Positions 16,161 to 26,027 are shown, counted from the stretch's first letter. The stretch: 59,751 nucleotides of DNA from Fibrobacterota bacterium (GCA_023412475.1 JAEYNR010000021.1:1-59751), one strand, 5' to 3'. Numbers and translations: made by a program. The notes: generated from the sequence alone by a model not told the origin.

Positions 16161-17786
16161 ATGAAAAAAATTGTATCTTACTATTTAGTATTTAGTGTAC
16201 TATCATTTGTGGTTTGCCAGAATCCTGCCTTAGATCCTGAACCTGTAATTGTTTATGACACCTTAATTTTTCATGATACCTTGATAATTCCCGATACCTT
16301 GATCATTCCTGACACCTTTATAGTTCCCGATACCATAATAGTTCCCGACACTATAATCATTCCCGATACTATAATAGTACATGACACCATAATTGATCCC
16401 CAATTACGTCCCTCTACCATAAAAATAGATGACAAATACAGATCATTATTACCAAATCAAAAAATTGGACTCGTCATCAAGGGTGATGGTGATGGAGAGG
16501 TGACTATTACCAGTAACAATCCGGAAGTCGTTTTCTATGACACAGGTTCCTGCATGCTTACTGCAGGTAAAACAGGCAAAGCGATAATTACCGTAACTAA
16601 AGGTGAGACATCCACACATAATCCTGCATCGCTGGATTTCCAAATCATCGTAACAAATAAAATTCCGCTTATCATTATAAATACTGAAGGTAATCAGGAA
16701 ATAACCAGTAAAGATATTTATGTCAGAGCTGATATCTCTGTTCTGGATCCAGATTACCCCAGCAACATTCTTGAAAAAACTGGGTATCAAGATGAAATCC
16801 GGGGAAGAGGGAACTATTCCTGGAGAAACGCTCCTAAAAAGTCATATCGAATAAAATTTAATAAAAAAATTCCACTATTCAGATTGAAAGCTGCAAAGAG
16901 CTGGGTATTGTTGGCAAACTACCTTGATCCAACACTAATCATGAATGCAACTGCATTTGAATTGGGGCTCCGATTTAAAATGGAATTTCCTCACCACTTT
17001 TTCCATGTTGATGTTATTGTTAATGGAGAATATCTGGGCAATTATTTGATTACAGAACACAACCAGGTAGGAGCTGGTAGAATTGACATAGACGAAACCA
17101 GTGGCTTTTTTGTAGAATTAGACAAATATTACGATGAAGAGCCGAAATTTACTACAGATTATTACGAGCTTCCAGTTATGATTAAATCACCTGAATATTC
17201 TATAAATGAAGGAGCCGGATATTCTGAACAGTATTTGTTTATAAGAGAAAAAATCGATACTATAGAAGCACTTATGTATAACAATGGAGAGTCAAACCCT
17301 GATATTAAATATAAGGAACATATTAACTTAAATTCAATGGTGGACTATATTCTCATAAATGAAATGGTTAAAAACTGTGAAATCATCAGTCCGAAATCTG
17401 TATTCATGTATATGGATAGAGACAATATAGTTCACATGGGACCTTTATGGGACTTTGACTGGGCATATCATCCTATAGATCATGGCGGCCAACTTTCCTA
17501 CTTTTCTGAAGCTCATGGACTTGCCACGAAACATGCTTTTTTTAACAGATTTTACGATGACCCGGAGTTCATTGAAGCTTATAAGAAACGCTGGAATGAA
17601 ATGAAAAGCAAAATAACTGATATGGAAAATTTCATGGACCAGATGGAACAGAAACTGGAATTATCTCAAAAAGCAAATGCTTCCACCTGGAATCTTACAA
17701 CTGATTTTAATGAAGAAATTGAAAAAATGAAGCAGTGGTGGAGAGATAGAATCATTTATTTAGATGGTGAGATAAATAAATTATAA
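16161..17786 (+). CDS. CotH-kinase family surface protein with PDT repeats
   Basis: A 541-aa exported, possibly lipid-anchored protein (hydrophobic leader ending VVCQ). Residues about 35-75 are a hexapeptide repeat of the form IIPDT/IVPDT. A bacterial Ig-like domain follows (about 85-175), then a CotH kinase-like domain with NYLDPTLIMNA, a VNGEYLGNYLITEHNQVG segment and GPLWDFDWAY near the C-terminus. CotH proteins are atypical protein kinases in spore coats. In Fibrobacteres and Bacteroidetes they occur on the cell surface, some with polysaccharide enzymes. It is a tandem paralogue of the next gene, which lacks the PDT repeat. Confidence 0.85.
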   Translation: MKKIVSYYLVFSVLSFVVCQNPALDPEPVIVYDTLIFHDTLIIPDTLIIPDTFIVPDTIIVPDTIIIPDTIIVHDTIIDPQLRPSTIKIDDKYRSLLPNQKIGLVIKGDGDGEVTITSNNPEVVFYDTGSCMLTAGKTGKAIITVTKGETSTHNPASLDFQIIVTNKIPLIIINTEGNQEITSKDIYVRADISVLDPDYPSNILEKTGYQDEIRGRGNYSWRNAPKKSYRIKFNKKIPLFRLKAAKSWVLLANYLDPTLIMNATAFELGLRFKMEFPHHFFHVDVIVNGEYLGNYLITEHNQVGAGRIDIDETSGFFVELDKYYDEEPKFTTDYYELPVMIKSPEYSINEGAGYSEQYLFIREKIDTIEALMYNNGESNPDIKYKEHINLNSMVDYILINEMVKNCEIISPKSVFMYMDRDNIVHMGPLWDFDWAYHPIDHGGQLSYFSEAHGLATKHAFFNRFYDDPEFIEAYKKRWNEMKSKITDMENFMDQMEQKLELSQKANASTWNLTTDFNEEIEKMKQWWRDRIIYLDGEINKL

Positions 17787-18119
17787 AACAGGCCCCTCTT
17801 TGACACAGTAAGCAAGTTTCACGTCAAAGGATCCATTTAGATATCTTTATTTGATTCAAGCAATTAAAGAATATGTGATGGAGGCAAATTAAAATGTGTG
17901 AATTTTTCGCATAGTAAGGAGGAAAATTTTACCCCATAGTACATAGATGATTTGAAGGGGATTGTTTTTATCTGCCATAGCCTTTAATGAGGTTGGTGAA
18001 CCGGATAAAAGAGAACTGATTCCATATTAACAAAATTTTGATTATATTAAATACGATTTTCAGTTTATAGTGTACTTTTAGAGCAGGCTACCAGCTCAGA
18101 TGTAACATCTAACTTATGT
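17787..18119 (+). repeat. Intergenic region with leader repeat copy 2
   Basis: This 333-bp gap contains no gene. The segment at 17900-17930 is nearly identical to 15969-15999, marking the 5' end of the duplicated CotH unit. AT-rich stretches near 18040-18065 could hold a promoter, but no clear pair of boxes is seen. Confidence 0.5.
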
Positions 18120-19625
18120 ATGCAAAAAATTAGTATGATAAAAACTTTAGCTCTCTTTTTGATAGTATTCAGTACACTAACATTTGTGGATTGCAACAAC
18201 TCTGTCACAGATCCAACACCTAAAACCGACCCAAAAGAAGAATCACTACTTCCCTCCTCGATAAAGATAGATGATAAATACAGATTATTGTTACCAGATC
18301 AGAGCATCACACTTGTTATCAAGGGTGATGGTGATGGAGAGATAACTATTACCAGTAATAATCCGGAAATCATTTCGTTTGACAGAGATTCCCGCATGCT
18401 TACTGCAGGCAAATCAGGCAAAGCGATAATTACCATTTTTAAAGAGAAGACATCCACACACAGTTGTGCATCGCTGGATATAGAAATCATGGTGTCAAAT
18501 AAGATACCGCTTATCATTATTAATACTGAAGATAATCAGGATATAAACAGTAAAGATGCTTATTTCAAAGCTGATTTTTCTGTTCTAGATCTGGATAATC
18601 CCGACAACAATATTGAAAAAACTGGCTTTAAAGATGAAATTAGGGGAAGAGGTAATTACTCCTGGAGAAATTGTCCAAAAAAGTCATATAGAATAAAATT
18701 AAATAAAAAAACTTCATTATTCGGATTGAAGGCTGCAAAGAACTGGATATTGCTGGCAAACTACCTTGATCCTACACTTATCATGAATGCAACTGTTTTT
18801 GAATTAGCGAACCGATTTGAAATGAAATTTTCTCACCACTTTTTCCATGTTGATATTATCCTTAACGGTGAATATCTGGGAAATTACCTGCTTACAGAAC
18901 ACAACCAGGTGGGAGCCGGTAGAATTGACATAGACAAAACAAATGGTTTTTTTATAGAATTAGATACGTATTACGATGAAGAACCAAAATTTACCACAAA
19001 TCATTATGAGCTTCCAGTATTGATTAAATCGCCAGAATATGCTCAAAGTGAAGGTGCCGGATATTCTGAAGAGTATTTCTTTATAAGAGATAAAATCAAT
19101 ACTATAGAAGAACTTTTATATAATAACGGAGAAACCGCTCCTGATGCTAAATACAAAGACCACTTTGACTTACAATCAATCGTGGATTTTTTTCTAATAA
19201 ATGAAGTTTTCAAAAACAATGAAGCTGGTCATCCGAAATCCGTATTCATGTACATGGATAAAGACAATATTGTGTACATGGGACCACTATGGGACTTTGA
19301 CTGGAGCTTTGACGCGGTAGAAGAAGGGAGCCAACTTCGTTATTTTTCTGATGCTCAGGGCCTTATCTGGAAACATGCTTTTTTTCTCAGATTTTACTCC
19401 GATCCGGAATTCATAGAATCTTATAAGAAACGCTGGAATGAAATGAAAAGCGAAATAATTGATATGGAAAATTTCATGAACCAGATGAAACAGAAACTGG
19501 AATTATCTCATAGAGCAAATGCTGCTGCCTGGAACCTTACAATTGATTTTAATGAAGAAATTGAAAAAATGAAGCAGTGGTGGAGGGAGCGGATCATTTA
19601 TTTAGATGGTGAGATAAATAAGTAA
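18120..19625 (+). CDS. CotH-kinase family surface protein (tandem paralogue)
   Basis: A 501-aa protein highly similar to the upstream CotH protein: leader ending near VDCNN, Ig-like domain with the GDGDGEITITSNNPE text, CotH domain with NYLDPTLIMNA, HNQVGAGRIDID and GPLWDFDWSF. The PDT repeat of the first copy is replaced by a short linker of about 20 residues. The start is uncertain: ATG at 18120 or 18135, neither with a strong RBS. The two differ mainly in the linker and the acceptor-facing region, consistent with duplication followed by divergence. Confidence 0.85.
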   Translation: MQKISMIKTLALFLIVFSTLTFVDCNNSVTDPTPKTDPKEESLLPSSIKIDDKYRLLLPDQSITLVIKGDGDGEITITSNNPEIISFDRDSRMLTAGKSGKAIITIFKEKTSTHSCASLDIEIMVSNKIPLIIINTEDNQDINSKDAYFKADFSVLDLDNPDNNIEKTGFKDEIRGRGNYSWRNCPKKSYRIKLNKKTSLFGLKAAKNWILLANYLDPTLIMNATVFELANRFEMKFSHHFFHVDIILNGEYLGNYLLTEHNQVGAGRIDIDKTNGFFIELDTYYDEEPKFTTNHYELPVLIKSPEYAQSEGAGYSEEYFFIRDKINTIEELLYNNGETAPDAKYKDHFDLQSIVDFFLINEVFKNNEAGHPKSVFMYMDKDNIVYMGPLWDFDWSFDAVEEGSQLRYFSDAQGLIWKHAFFLRFYSDPEFIESYKKRWNEMKSEIIDMENFMNQMKQKLELSHRANAAAWNLTIDFNEEIEKMKQWWRERIIYLDGEINK

Positions 19626-19836
19626 TAAAGCAGCACCTTCTCAGCCTATTCTGATACACCCTGAAAGACTATTTTTGCACCATCCTTATTTCCATAGTCT
19701 TCTGCCAATTATTTCCAGCCAACAACAATCCATTTTAATCAGATCTGTTTTAAATTGCCTCGGTTGTGGAAGGGTAGTATATTGAAAAATCAACCGGAGT
19801 AACTAATTAATTACCTGTAAACAGGAAAGGTGAAGT

Positions 19837-20334
19837 ATGTCAGATATACCATTACAATCTGCCGAACCCCAGGAACTGGAAGTAGATGAATTTGCCATAA
19901 AACTGGAGCAACTGCGAAAAAAACAAAAGCCCTTGCTTGCCATCTCAGCCGGCGTACTGGCCTTTGTTGTCACTACTGTATTATGGATTTTGATGGCCCA
20001 GAAATATCAGGCCTCCTGGATGGCTCTGGCGGTAAGTTTTGGAATCGCTTTCTCGATTCAGTTCGGCGGAAAGATAATCGATCGTTGGTATGGCCTCATT
20101 GCCGCCTTTCTTACAATGATAGGGATAGTTGTGGGGACCTTATATACTGCTGTAAACATCTTTTCTACCGGCAAAAATATCCCCAAATCAGAAGTGCTTG
20201 CACAATTAGACTTTCCCACAGTAACTAGCTTTTTTACTGCCATGATGCGCCCTATCGATGTACTGCTCTCTCTGGGGGCTATTTTTGCTGCATTCTGGTT
20301 TTCTTCCAAGCACGTAGAACCACCCCAGCCCTGA
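19837..20334 (+). CDS. Hypothetical inner-membrane protein
   Basis: A 165-aa protein with an acidic cytoplasmic N-terminus (about 35 residues) followed by four hydrophobic segments (about 34-52, 58-75, 83-105, 134-150). GGAAAGG precedes the ATG. I do not recognise a family. It is convergent with the acyltransferase gene (21 bp apart) and not part of that operon. Confidence 0.6.
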   Translation: MSDIPLQSAEPQELEVDEFAIKLEQLRKKQKPLLAISAGVLAFVVTTVLWILMAQKYQASWMALAVSFGIAFSIQFGGKIIDRWYGLIAAFLTMIGIVVGTLYTAVNIFSTGKNIPKSEVLAQLDFPTVTSFFTAMMRPIDVLLSLGAIFAAFWFSSKHVEPPQP

Positions 20335-20354
20335 AACAAAAGTTAAGCACTACT

Positions 20355-21188
20355 TTAGAGAGCAGAAAGTACGTGCCACTGAAAAGGAAAGCGAACTATT
20401 GCCTCTTCAAGAGTGGATACAATTGTTTGCACGGCAGTATCAAAATCGCTTTCCCCCCCAATTTTTCGACAATACACATTTAATACTCTATCCTTATGGA
20501 TGCAATAGGCTACATATACCGGGATTTTTTTCTGCAAAGCATAGCCCACAATATTCAGTGGCATCCTCACCCGCTTTCCGAAAAAACGGACCTCCACCCC
20601 CCTGCCGCCCACCATCCTGTCACAAAGTACCCCTAACGGACTACCTTCTTTCATTACCCTTAGAATCTGACGCAGATCATCGTGAACAACGGTCTTTATC
20701 CCATGAGACTGGCGGGTCCGCTTGAAAAATTCCGCAATGTACTCCGGACGAAGCCGCTCTGCTACCACTTGGAAATCTTTTTGAGTAGTGTTTTTAATAA
20801 TATTTCCAAAGAGTTCAAAATTTCCCATGTGAAATGTAACCCCCAGGAAACAAGGTTCTGAAGGAGGAAATTGCTGAGAATGGTAAACCACAGTGCTACT
20901 TTTCCAGATTTTGTTTACAAGAGGATATTCCGCCCAGTATCTTCCATATTCCACAAAGACTCGCAAAATCTCAGCAATAGAGGGTTTACGTTTAAAGATA
21001 GATTTTAGATTTTTTCTTACAGAAATTCTTTTTGAGTGACAAAAAATCAGGCTTATAAGAGAAAGTGTATCGGTTATTGCATACCGAAGCGGTAAAGGAA
21101 ACGAAGCTGTGGAGCATAGAAACCATAAAAAGAAGATCTTAACAACTCCCCCAAGATGCTGGAGAACTATTGAGGTAACATAAATCAT
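20355..21188 (-). CDS. LpxL/HtrB-type lipid acyltransferase
   Basis: A 277-aa membrane-associated acyltransferase. The catalytic HxxxxD/E motif is HMGNFE near residue 123 (LpxL has HTGNWE), followed by the RTRQSHGIK segment and a DRMVGGRGVEVRFFGK block typical of lipid A lauroyl/myristoyl transferases. One N-terminal hydrophobic anchor is present. It overlaps the upstream GT4 gene by 4 bp and is the last of a tight four-gene operon. The acceptor is likely a glycolipid made by its neighbours, rather than necessarily lipid A. Confidence 0.8.
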   Translation of the reverse strand: MIYVTSIVLQHLGGVVKIFFLWFLCSTASFPLPLRYAITDTLSLISLIFCHSKRISVRKNLKSIFKRKPSIAEILRVFVEYGRYWAEYPLVNKIWKSSTVVYHSQQFPPSEPCFLGVTFHMGNFELFGNIIKNTTQKDFQVVAERLRPEYIAEFFKRTRQSHGIKTVVHDDLRQILRVMKEGSPLGVLCDRMVGGRGVEVRFFGKRVRMPLNIVGYALQKKIPVYVAYCIHKDRVLNVYCRKIGGESDFDTAVQTIVSTLEEAIVRFPFQWHVLSAL

Positions 21189-22345
21189 ACCAGTTCACGG
21201 AAATTGATGTAAGTGCGGTAAGACTGCTCAATCTGATCTATTACTGAGCTCCAACTGTACTTTTTCACATCTTCTATACCTTGATTGGAGATCTGCCTGG
21301 CCAGTTTAGGAGAGCCCAATAATCTGGAAATAGCTCTGGCGATCTGACCTGGATCAGTAGGATCCACTAGCAAGCCATTTTCCCCATCTTTAATCACCTT
21401 ACGGTATCCCTCATTGTTTCCAGCCACAATGGGCACCCCTGCAGCCATCGCCTCAATAAGCACTATCCCGAAACTTTCTCCATAAGTAGCCGGAGAGCAG
21501 AATATGTCTGCTGTTTTATAGAACCTGGGAAGATCATCACAGGAGGCTTCACCGATAAAAACGACACGATCCTCGACCGCAGATGGAATCCGGCTTCGAT
21601 AATACCGGGTCATTACACCATTGCCAACAACAATCAGCCTGACCTGCTCATTGGTATAGTTTTGAATCAAGGGAATGCTTTGCAATAGAGTGGTAAGGCC
21701 TTTTCTGGGCTCTAATCGTCCTACAAAGAGAATATTTTTTACTCCATCATCGAAGCGGCTTATTTTATGTTTTTCGGAAGAGAAACGTAACAGGTCAACT
21801 CCATTTGGAATAATCTGGTATTCCCCAGGCAGAATGGGTTTAACAAAATCTCTGGAAGCCGCAGAGACAGCTATGCGGGAGAAAAACTCAGTCTGATATC
21901 TTTTAAAAAAAAAGCCTATACGTCTGATAAAGAAACGTTCCGTTCCACCTCCACAGGCATGAAAAGTGCCTATTATGCCCGGTGCTTTTAATCCCCGTCG
22001 CCGCCTCTGCTTAACGCAGTGCAGTGCACTGAGCCCCAGAAGACAGAAAAGAGGCTGATGCAGATGAAGAATATCAAAATCATTTTCAGTAAGAATTTTA
22101 TTCATCACCCGTTGTGGCCTGGTAACAAATGGTACCTTAACAACAGATCCATTGAGAATAAAGGGCAACGGTTTGCCAATCCTTATAAGATCACTTCTCT
22201 GTTCCAGTATATCTTTTCCATCAAAAGGAGTTATCAGCTTAACATCATATCCTCTTTTTTTCAGTTCTTTATACTGATAGTATACGTGCTCGGTAATACC
22301 ACCATACCAGGGGTAAAAATAAGAGGATACAATCCCGATTTTCAT
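21185..22345 (-). CDS. GT4-family glycosyltransferase (PimA-like)
   Basis: A 386-aa GT-B enzyme. The N-terminal domain starts MKIGIVSSYFYPWYGGITEH, with the GGI loop of GT4 enzymes. The C-terminal domain has the nucleotide-sugar site (FVGRLEPRKGLTTLL) and the E-x7-E motif in YGESFGIVLIEAMAAG. It probably transfers a sugar or mannose-like residue to a lipid. Overlaps by 4 bp with genes on both sides argue for one transcript. Confidence 0.88.
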   Translation of the reverse strand: MKIGIVSSYFYPWYGGITEHVYYQYKELKKRGYDVKLITPFDGKDILEQRSDLIRIGKPLPFILNGSVVKVPFVTRPQRVMNKILTENDFDILHLHQPLFCLLGLSALHCVKQRRRRGLKAPGIIGTFHACGGGTERFFIRRIGFFFKRYQTEFFSRIAVSAASRDFVKPILPGEYQIIPNGVDLLRFSSEKHKISRFDDGVKNILFVGRLEPRKGLTTLLQSIPLIQNYTNEQVRLIVVGNGVMTRYYRSRIPSAVEDRVVFIGEASCDDLPRFYKTADIFCSPATYGESFGIVLIEAMAAGVPIVAGNNEGYRKVIKDGENGLLVDPTDPGQIARAISRLLGSPKLARQISNQGIEDVKKYSWSSVIDQIEQSYRTYINFRELV

Positions 22346-23361
22346 GTTTGGGCATTCCTGTTTGACATGATTTGATTTTTTCCGGACGAAGCGGAGTTTT
22401 CTGGATTCTTTGCGAATATGAGCTCTTGAAAAAGAGAAATTGCACCGCCCAGAATTACCGGCACGCCCTGTATAATCTGGAAAATGATGGAGAAGGTAAG
22501 CGCCTTAGGTTTTGAGACCGAAAAGATTGAAAGCGCTAAAATACTGAAAAACTGAAAAGTGCCAATATTTCCGGGGGCAAGTGGAATAATTAGTCCCATG
22601 TTTATAATGAGTAAGACGACAGCCGAGGCCACTATGTCAATTGAGATATTGAGAGCGTCTGTGGCAAGCCGGACCATGGAGATCTGTACCACCCAGGAAA
22701 GAAGAGAAAGCGACATAATTTTAGACACATCTGAAAAACTGTTTATTACTTTTGTTCCTGCAAGAAACTGTTCCAAAGCCATTGCCACAGTTTTTCCCAT
22801 CATTGGAGATACTCTGCCTACCACCTTTTCGATTCCCTTAACCATCAACTCCCGTTTTCGATATAGATACAGCAACCCTATAACTGCTGCCAGAACCACT
22901 ATTCCCAGCACCAGAGTTCCTCTCTGGAATAACAGTGGAAAAGAAAACACTAACCCTACAAAAGCCATCACCAACATCAAACTGGTAACTTCAAATATTC
23001 TTTGAATAACCACTGCAGAAACTGTGGAAATTTTAGAAATCTCCTGCCTTTTACTCAATGAGTAGCCCTGGACTACATCTCCCAACTTAAAAGGCAGCAC
23101 CAGATTGGAGAAAACTCCTACCAAATAGCTCGATATTGCACTATACAGAGAAACCACCTTTATCGGTCTCACTATACGCATCCACACCACCGATCTGATC
23201 ATCAAATTAAAAGTAGTAAGCACAAGAACACTGCATGTCTGAACGATATCCATCTCACTTAAAATCACCCACACATCTTTAAAATTGACCCCATGAACCG
23301 ACCACACCAGCGCCAAAGCCACTCCGCTTATTCCAATTATCACTTTAATGGGTAATTTCAT
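22342..23361 (-). CDS. Flippase-like membrane protein (UPF0104 / LPG-synthase TM family)
   Basis: A 339-aa integral membrane protein with about eight hydrophobic segments. It shows the family pattern LVLPFKLGDVVQGYSLSK near residue 90 and PLAPGNIGTFQF (about 258-269), both typical of the lysylphosphatidylglycerol-synthase transmembrane domain superfamily. These proteins often sit with glycosyltransferases and may move a lipid-linked product across the membrane. It overlaps both neighbours by 4 bp. Confidence 0.8.
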   Translation of the reverse strand: MKLPIKVIIGISGVALALVWSVHGVNFKDVWVILSEMDIVQTCSVLVLTTFNLMIRSVVWMRIVRPIKVVSLYSAISSYLVGVFSNLVLPFKLGDVVQGYSLSKRQEISKISTVSAVVIQRIFEVTSLMLVMAFVGLVFSFPLLFQRGTLVLGIVVLAAVIGLLYLYRKRELMVKGIEKVVGRVSPMMGKTVAMALEQFLAGTKVINSFSDVSKIMSLSLLSWVVQISMVRLATDALNISIDIVASAVVLLIINMGLIIPLAPGNIGTFQFFSILALSIFSVSKPKALTFSIIFQIIQGVPVILGGAISLFQELIFAKNPENSASSGKNQIMSNRNAQT

Positions 23362-24044
23362 TTCTCAATACTGATCCGGAAATCATCATAATCGGCTTCC
23401 ACAACTGACTCTGTATTATCAGAATCTGACATTATCGCTATAGCTTCCACCTGAGGTGGACTGGTACCAAAAATTCTCTGATAATCTCCAAAAACATCTA
23501 CGCTCTCCTCTAACCATTGCCCAGCAGAAGCCTCCCCAGATCGCAATACCACAATTTTTGTTCTTCGATTGTAAGGACTCTCAGTAACTACCCCCGGCTC
23601 TAAAGTGCTGCTCCATACATATTTAATAATCCGGTTTAACTTGTACTTACCATTAAAGATCACATACACCCCGGCGGCACTATCGGCATATCGGTGTCTG
23701 TCCTCTCTGGCCCCACGTGGCAACTGGTGCACTCTCCACCTCCAGCTCAAATAACGGTAAGTGTCGGTACTAAAAGTGAAATGGATCCCTAAAGAGGTGT
23801 TTCCTCCTGCAGTCTTTATCTTTACAAAACGGTTCCCCCCCTCCTCTTCCAATGAAAACATGTGTACATTCTTCTGAGTAGCGTACCAACCGCATGGAAG
23901 CCCACCTTGTAAAGAAAGGCAGGCTGAAAAAGTGTCCACTACTAAAATTTTTTCAACTCCCGGGTGACTCAGAGCACATACAAACTCTCTAAACCCTAAA
24001 ACAACCAGTATAAGAAGGATTTTTACACATACACAGCGGTACAT
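23358..24044 (-). CDS. DUF3047 exported protein
   Basis: A 228-aa protein with an N-terminal signal sequence. The body matches the DUF3047 pattern: LSWRWRVHQLP, then RYADSAAGVYVIF, YVWSS followed by ETSP-like residues, and the C-terminal IMSDSDNTE..ADYDDFRI. The function is unknown; a beta-sandwich, possibly ligand-binding fold is thought likely for the family. It is the first gene of the overlapping operon with the flippase-like, GT4 and acyltransferase genes. Confidence 0.75.
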   Translation of the reverse strand: MYRCVCVKILLILVVLGFREFVCALSHPGVEKILVVDTFSACLSLQGGLPCGWYATQKNVHMFSLEEEGGNRFVKIKTAGGNTSLGIHFTFSTDTYRYLSWRWRVHQLPRGAREDRHRYADSAAGVYVIFNGKYKLNRIIKYVWSSTLEPGVVTESPYNRRTKIVVLRSGEASAGQWLEESVDVFGDYQRIFGTSPPQVEAIAIMSDSDNTESVVEADYDDFRISIEK

Positions 24045-24247
24045 CTGTTCCTCCAGCTCTTTTTTACTTTACTAAAAAAATGCAAGAACCGTGCCATACC
24101 CATCCATTTAAAAACCCCTTTGTGTCCAATTGCTTCTTCCCCTGATAAAAATTTTAATGTAATTTGAATTCATAATAACCCACAATACACTTTTCTTTCT
24201 TAAGGAAATTGATCGGTTCAACTGATCAAAGAGGAGGTTTTTTATCA

Positions 24248-24718
24248 ATGGAAACAACATATCTTACCAAAGAGGGATATAACAAGCTCATTTCAGATCT
24301 GCAATATCTAAAAACCACCAGACGTAGAGAAATTGCAACTCAACTGGATATGGCCCGCTCTCATGGGGATCTAAGAGAAAACGCCGAGTACGAAGCGGCT
24401 AAGCAAGCCCTTGCTCTTAATGAAATCCGCATACGAGAACTGGAAGAGAAAATCTCCACTGCCCAAATCATTAATACCGAAAACCTGTCCACGGACAAAA
24501 TTTTTATCGGTGCCAAAGTCACCCTCTACGATATCGATTTCGAAGAAGAAGTGGAATTCGAACTTACCGGCTCAGATGAAGCAGACCCCTCCCAGGGCAA
24601 AATCTCAGTTAATTCACCAGTGGCCAAGGCAATGCTGGGCCATTCGGTAGGCGATCTGATTGAAGCAAAAGTTCCTCGTGGCATATTAAAATATAAAGTA
24701 CTCAAAATCAGCAGGTAA
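24248..24718 (+). CDS. greA: Transcription elongation factor GreA
   Basis: A 156-aa protein. GAGGAGG sits 10 bp before the ATG at 24248, so this start is chosen over an upstream in-frame ATG. The N-terminal coiled coil carries the acidic tip (DLRENAEYEAAKQAL), and the C-terminal FKBP-like domain ends with SPVAKAMLGHSVGD. GreA enters the secondary channel of RNA polymerase and stimulates cleavage of backtracked RNA. The length matches the family (about 158 aa). Confidence 0.97.
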   Translation: METTYLTKEGYNKLISDLQYLKTTRRREIATQLDMARSHGDLRENAEYEAAKQALALNEIRIRELEEKISTAQIINTENLSTDKIFIGAKVTLYDIDFEEEVEFELTGSDEADPSQGKISVNSPVAKAMLGHSVGDLIEAKVPRGILKYKVLKISR

Positions 24719-24786
24719 ACAATCTTGACAAGTAATTACTGTCTTATCCCAAACAATTTTATTTGTTTTTATACGTAACAATATTT

Positions 24787-25299
24787 ATGTTTGAACAACC
24801 TATGTTTAACTACAGCGAAAACGAAATATTGCAGGAAGTATTCAGCAAAACCAGTATACTCCGCAAACCCATTACCGGGATCATCAGCGGCTATCATCAG
24901 CTATCCTACATACTTATTGCCCCCTCTGAGCAGGACAGTTCCCATACTGTAGAGATAAATGGAAAAATAAACGTCTCACCAAAGATCATCATCTCCCCAG
25001 CCTCATTGAATGAGACTTTCGGCGATATCTTTGATCCCGAAACATTTGACCAAACCATTGAAGGCCGCTTGTTCTCCTTCGCTTACGCAAAGAATAAAAA
25101 CGTTAAAATTCAAAGCGAATATTTTAACATAATAAATTATGAGGATAAACCCGAGGAACACCTTGATCGGGTTCACGATCGGCTCCTTCAACAGGAAAAT
25201 ACCTCAACTGGCCTGATTTTCAGCCCAAAATTTCAATTTTATCCGGTCTCTATCGATAGATTTCTCTCTGAAATCCTTGACCGGGAATTCCGTGTTTAA
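24787..25299 (+). CDS. Hypothetical protein, possible PilZ-like fold
   Basis: A 170-aa protein if started at the ATG 24787; a TTG at 24763 is also possible and neither has a good RBS. It begins with a helix (EILQEVFSKTSIL) and then alternates strand-like stretches, without signal or membrane segments. The arrangement loosely recalls flagellar-brake/PilZ proteins, but the RxxxR and DxSxxG motifs are not seen, so no function is assigned. It is followed at short distance by two further unknown genes. Confidence 0.55.
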   Translation: MFEQPMFNYSENEILQEVFSKTSILRKPITGIISGYHQLSYILIAPSEQDSSHTVEINGKINVSPKIIISPASLNETFGDIFDPETFDQTIEGRLFSFAYAKNKNVKIQSEYFNIINYEDKPEEHLDRVHDRLLQQENTSTGLIFSPKFQFYPVSIDRFLSEILDREFRV

Positions 25300-25323
25300 T
25301 CACACTTTTTAAAGAAAAACGCT

Positions 25324-25593
25324 ATGTACGAAAAACCACTTTATCCAACACCTGAAGGGTATCGAAGAGCTGAGAAAAACCCAAATAAAAAGAATTGCCT
25401 GAAAGATGAAGTCATGGCTCTGCTCCAACAAAAAGCCAAACTTCAAAAAAACAGTACACCAAAGCCTGCTGACCTAAAGCAGTTGTCTTCAAACCCGACT
25501 CTGTTGCCTTATCCTTCCAAAAAGAAAGGTCAAATGAGTGACAAGGCGGCAAAGCTGATAACAGAGGCTATAAAAAGCATGCTAAAAAGTTAA
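25324..25593 (+). CDS. Hypothetical small basic protein
   Basis: An 89-aa Lys-rich protein (17 or so Lys), with no export signal. It begins with MYEKPLYPTPEGYRRAE and ends with a helix (KLITEAIKSMLKS). It lies 24 bp after the preceding gene and 8 bp before the next, so these are probably cotranscribed. No family recognised. Confidence 0.55.
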   Translation: MYEKPLYPTPEGYRRAEKNPNKKNCLKDEVMALLQQKAKLQKNSTPKPADLKQLSSNPTLLPYPSKKKGQMSDKAAKLITEAIKSMLKS

Positions 25594-25601
25594 TAATCAC
25601 A

Positions 25602-26027
25602 ATGATTTTACTTCGTTTTTACCGACTTTATCTTTCTGTTCTTGGCGGAGCCATAGTGTTTCTCAGCCTCATCCACTCCTGGTGGGCATGGGTAGGAAGT
25701 TCCATCTTACTGCGGATTATCTGGGCTCTGGGAGAGAATAAATTCAACAACTATAGAAATAACAGGTATTTTGAGCATCACTCCTATGATTTTAAACAAC
25801 TTCTGGGACCCTATGGCATCAGAATGATTAATAAAGCTGAATCCGACCCAATGATTAAAAAAAGCCTCTGTGAAGTGTTTACTCCGGATCTTAAAAAACT
25901 TCAGGAAACTCTAAAACAACTGGAAATGATGGATACTCTCTTTACTGCCGGACTGCGTCCAGACTCAGATATCTACCACTTGCACGATCTAAAACTCAAA
26001 TACGCTAAACACCGGTTGCATAAATAA
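25602..26027 (+). CDS. Hypothetical membrane-anchored protein
   Basis: A 141-aa protein with a hydrophobic N-terminal hairpin (about residues 8-40, Trp-rich) and a soluble, mostly helical C-terminal part ending in KYAKHRLHK. It is the last of three closely spaced unknown genes. The following 135 bp contain an AT-only inverted repeat (TTAAATATT / AATATTTAA, 26057-26089), whose role is unclear. Confidence 0.55.
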   Translation: MILLRFYRLYLSVLGGAIVFLSLIHSWWAWVGSSILLRIIWALGENKFNNYRNNRYFEHHSYDFKQLLGPYGIRMINKAESDPMIKKSLCEVFTPDLKKLQETLKQLEMMDTLFTAGLRPDSDIYHLHDLKLKYAKHRLHK

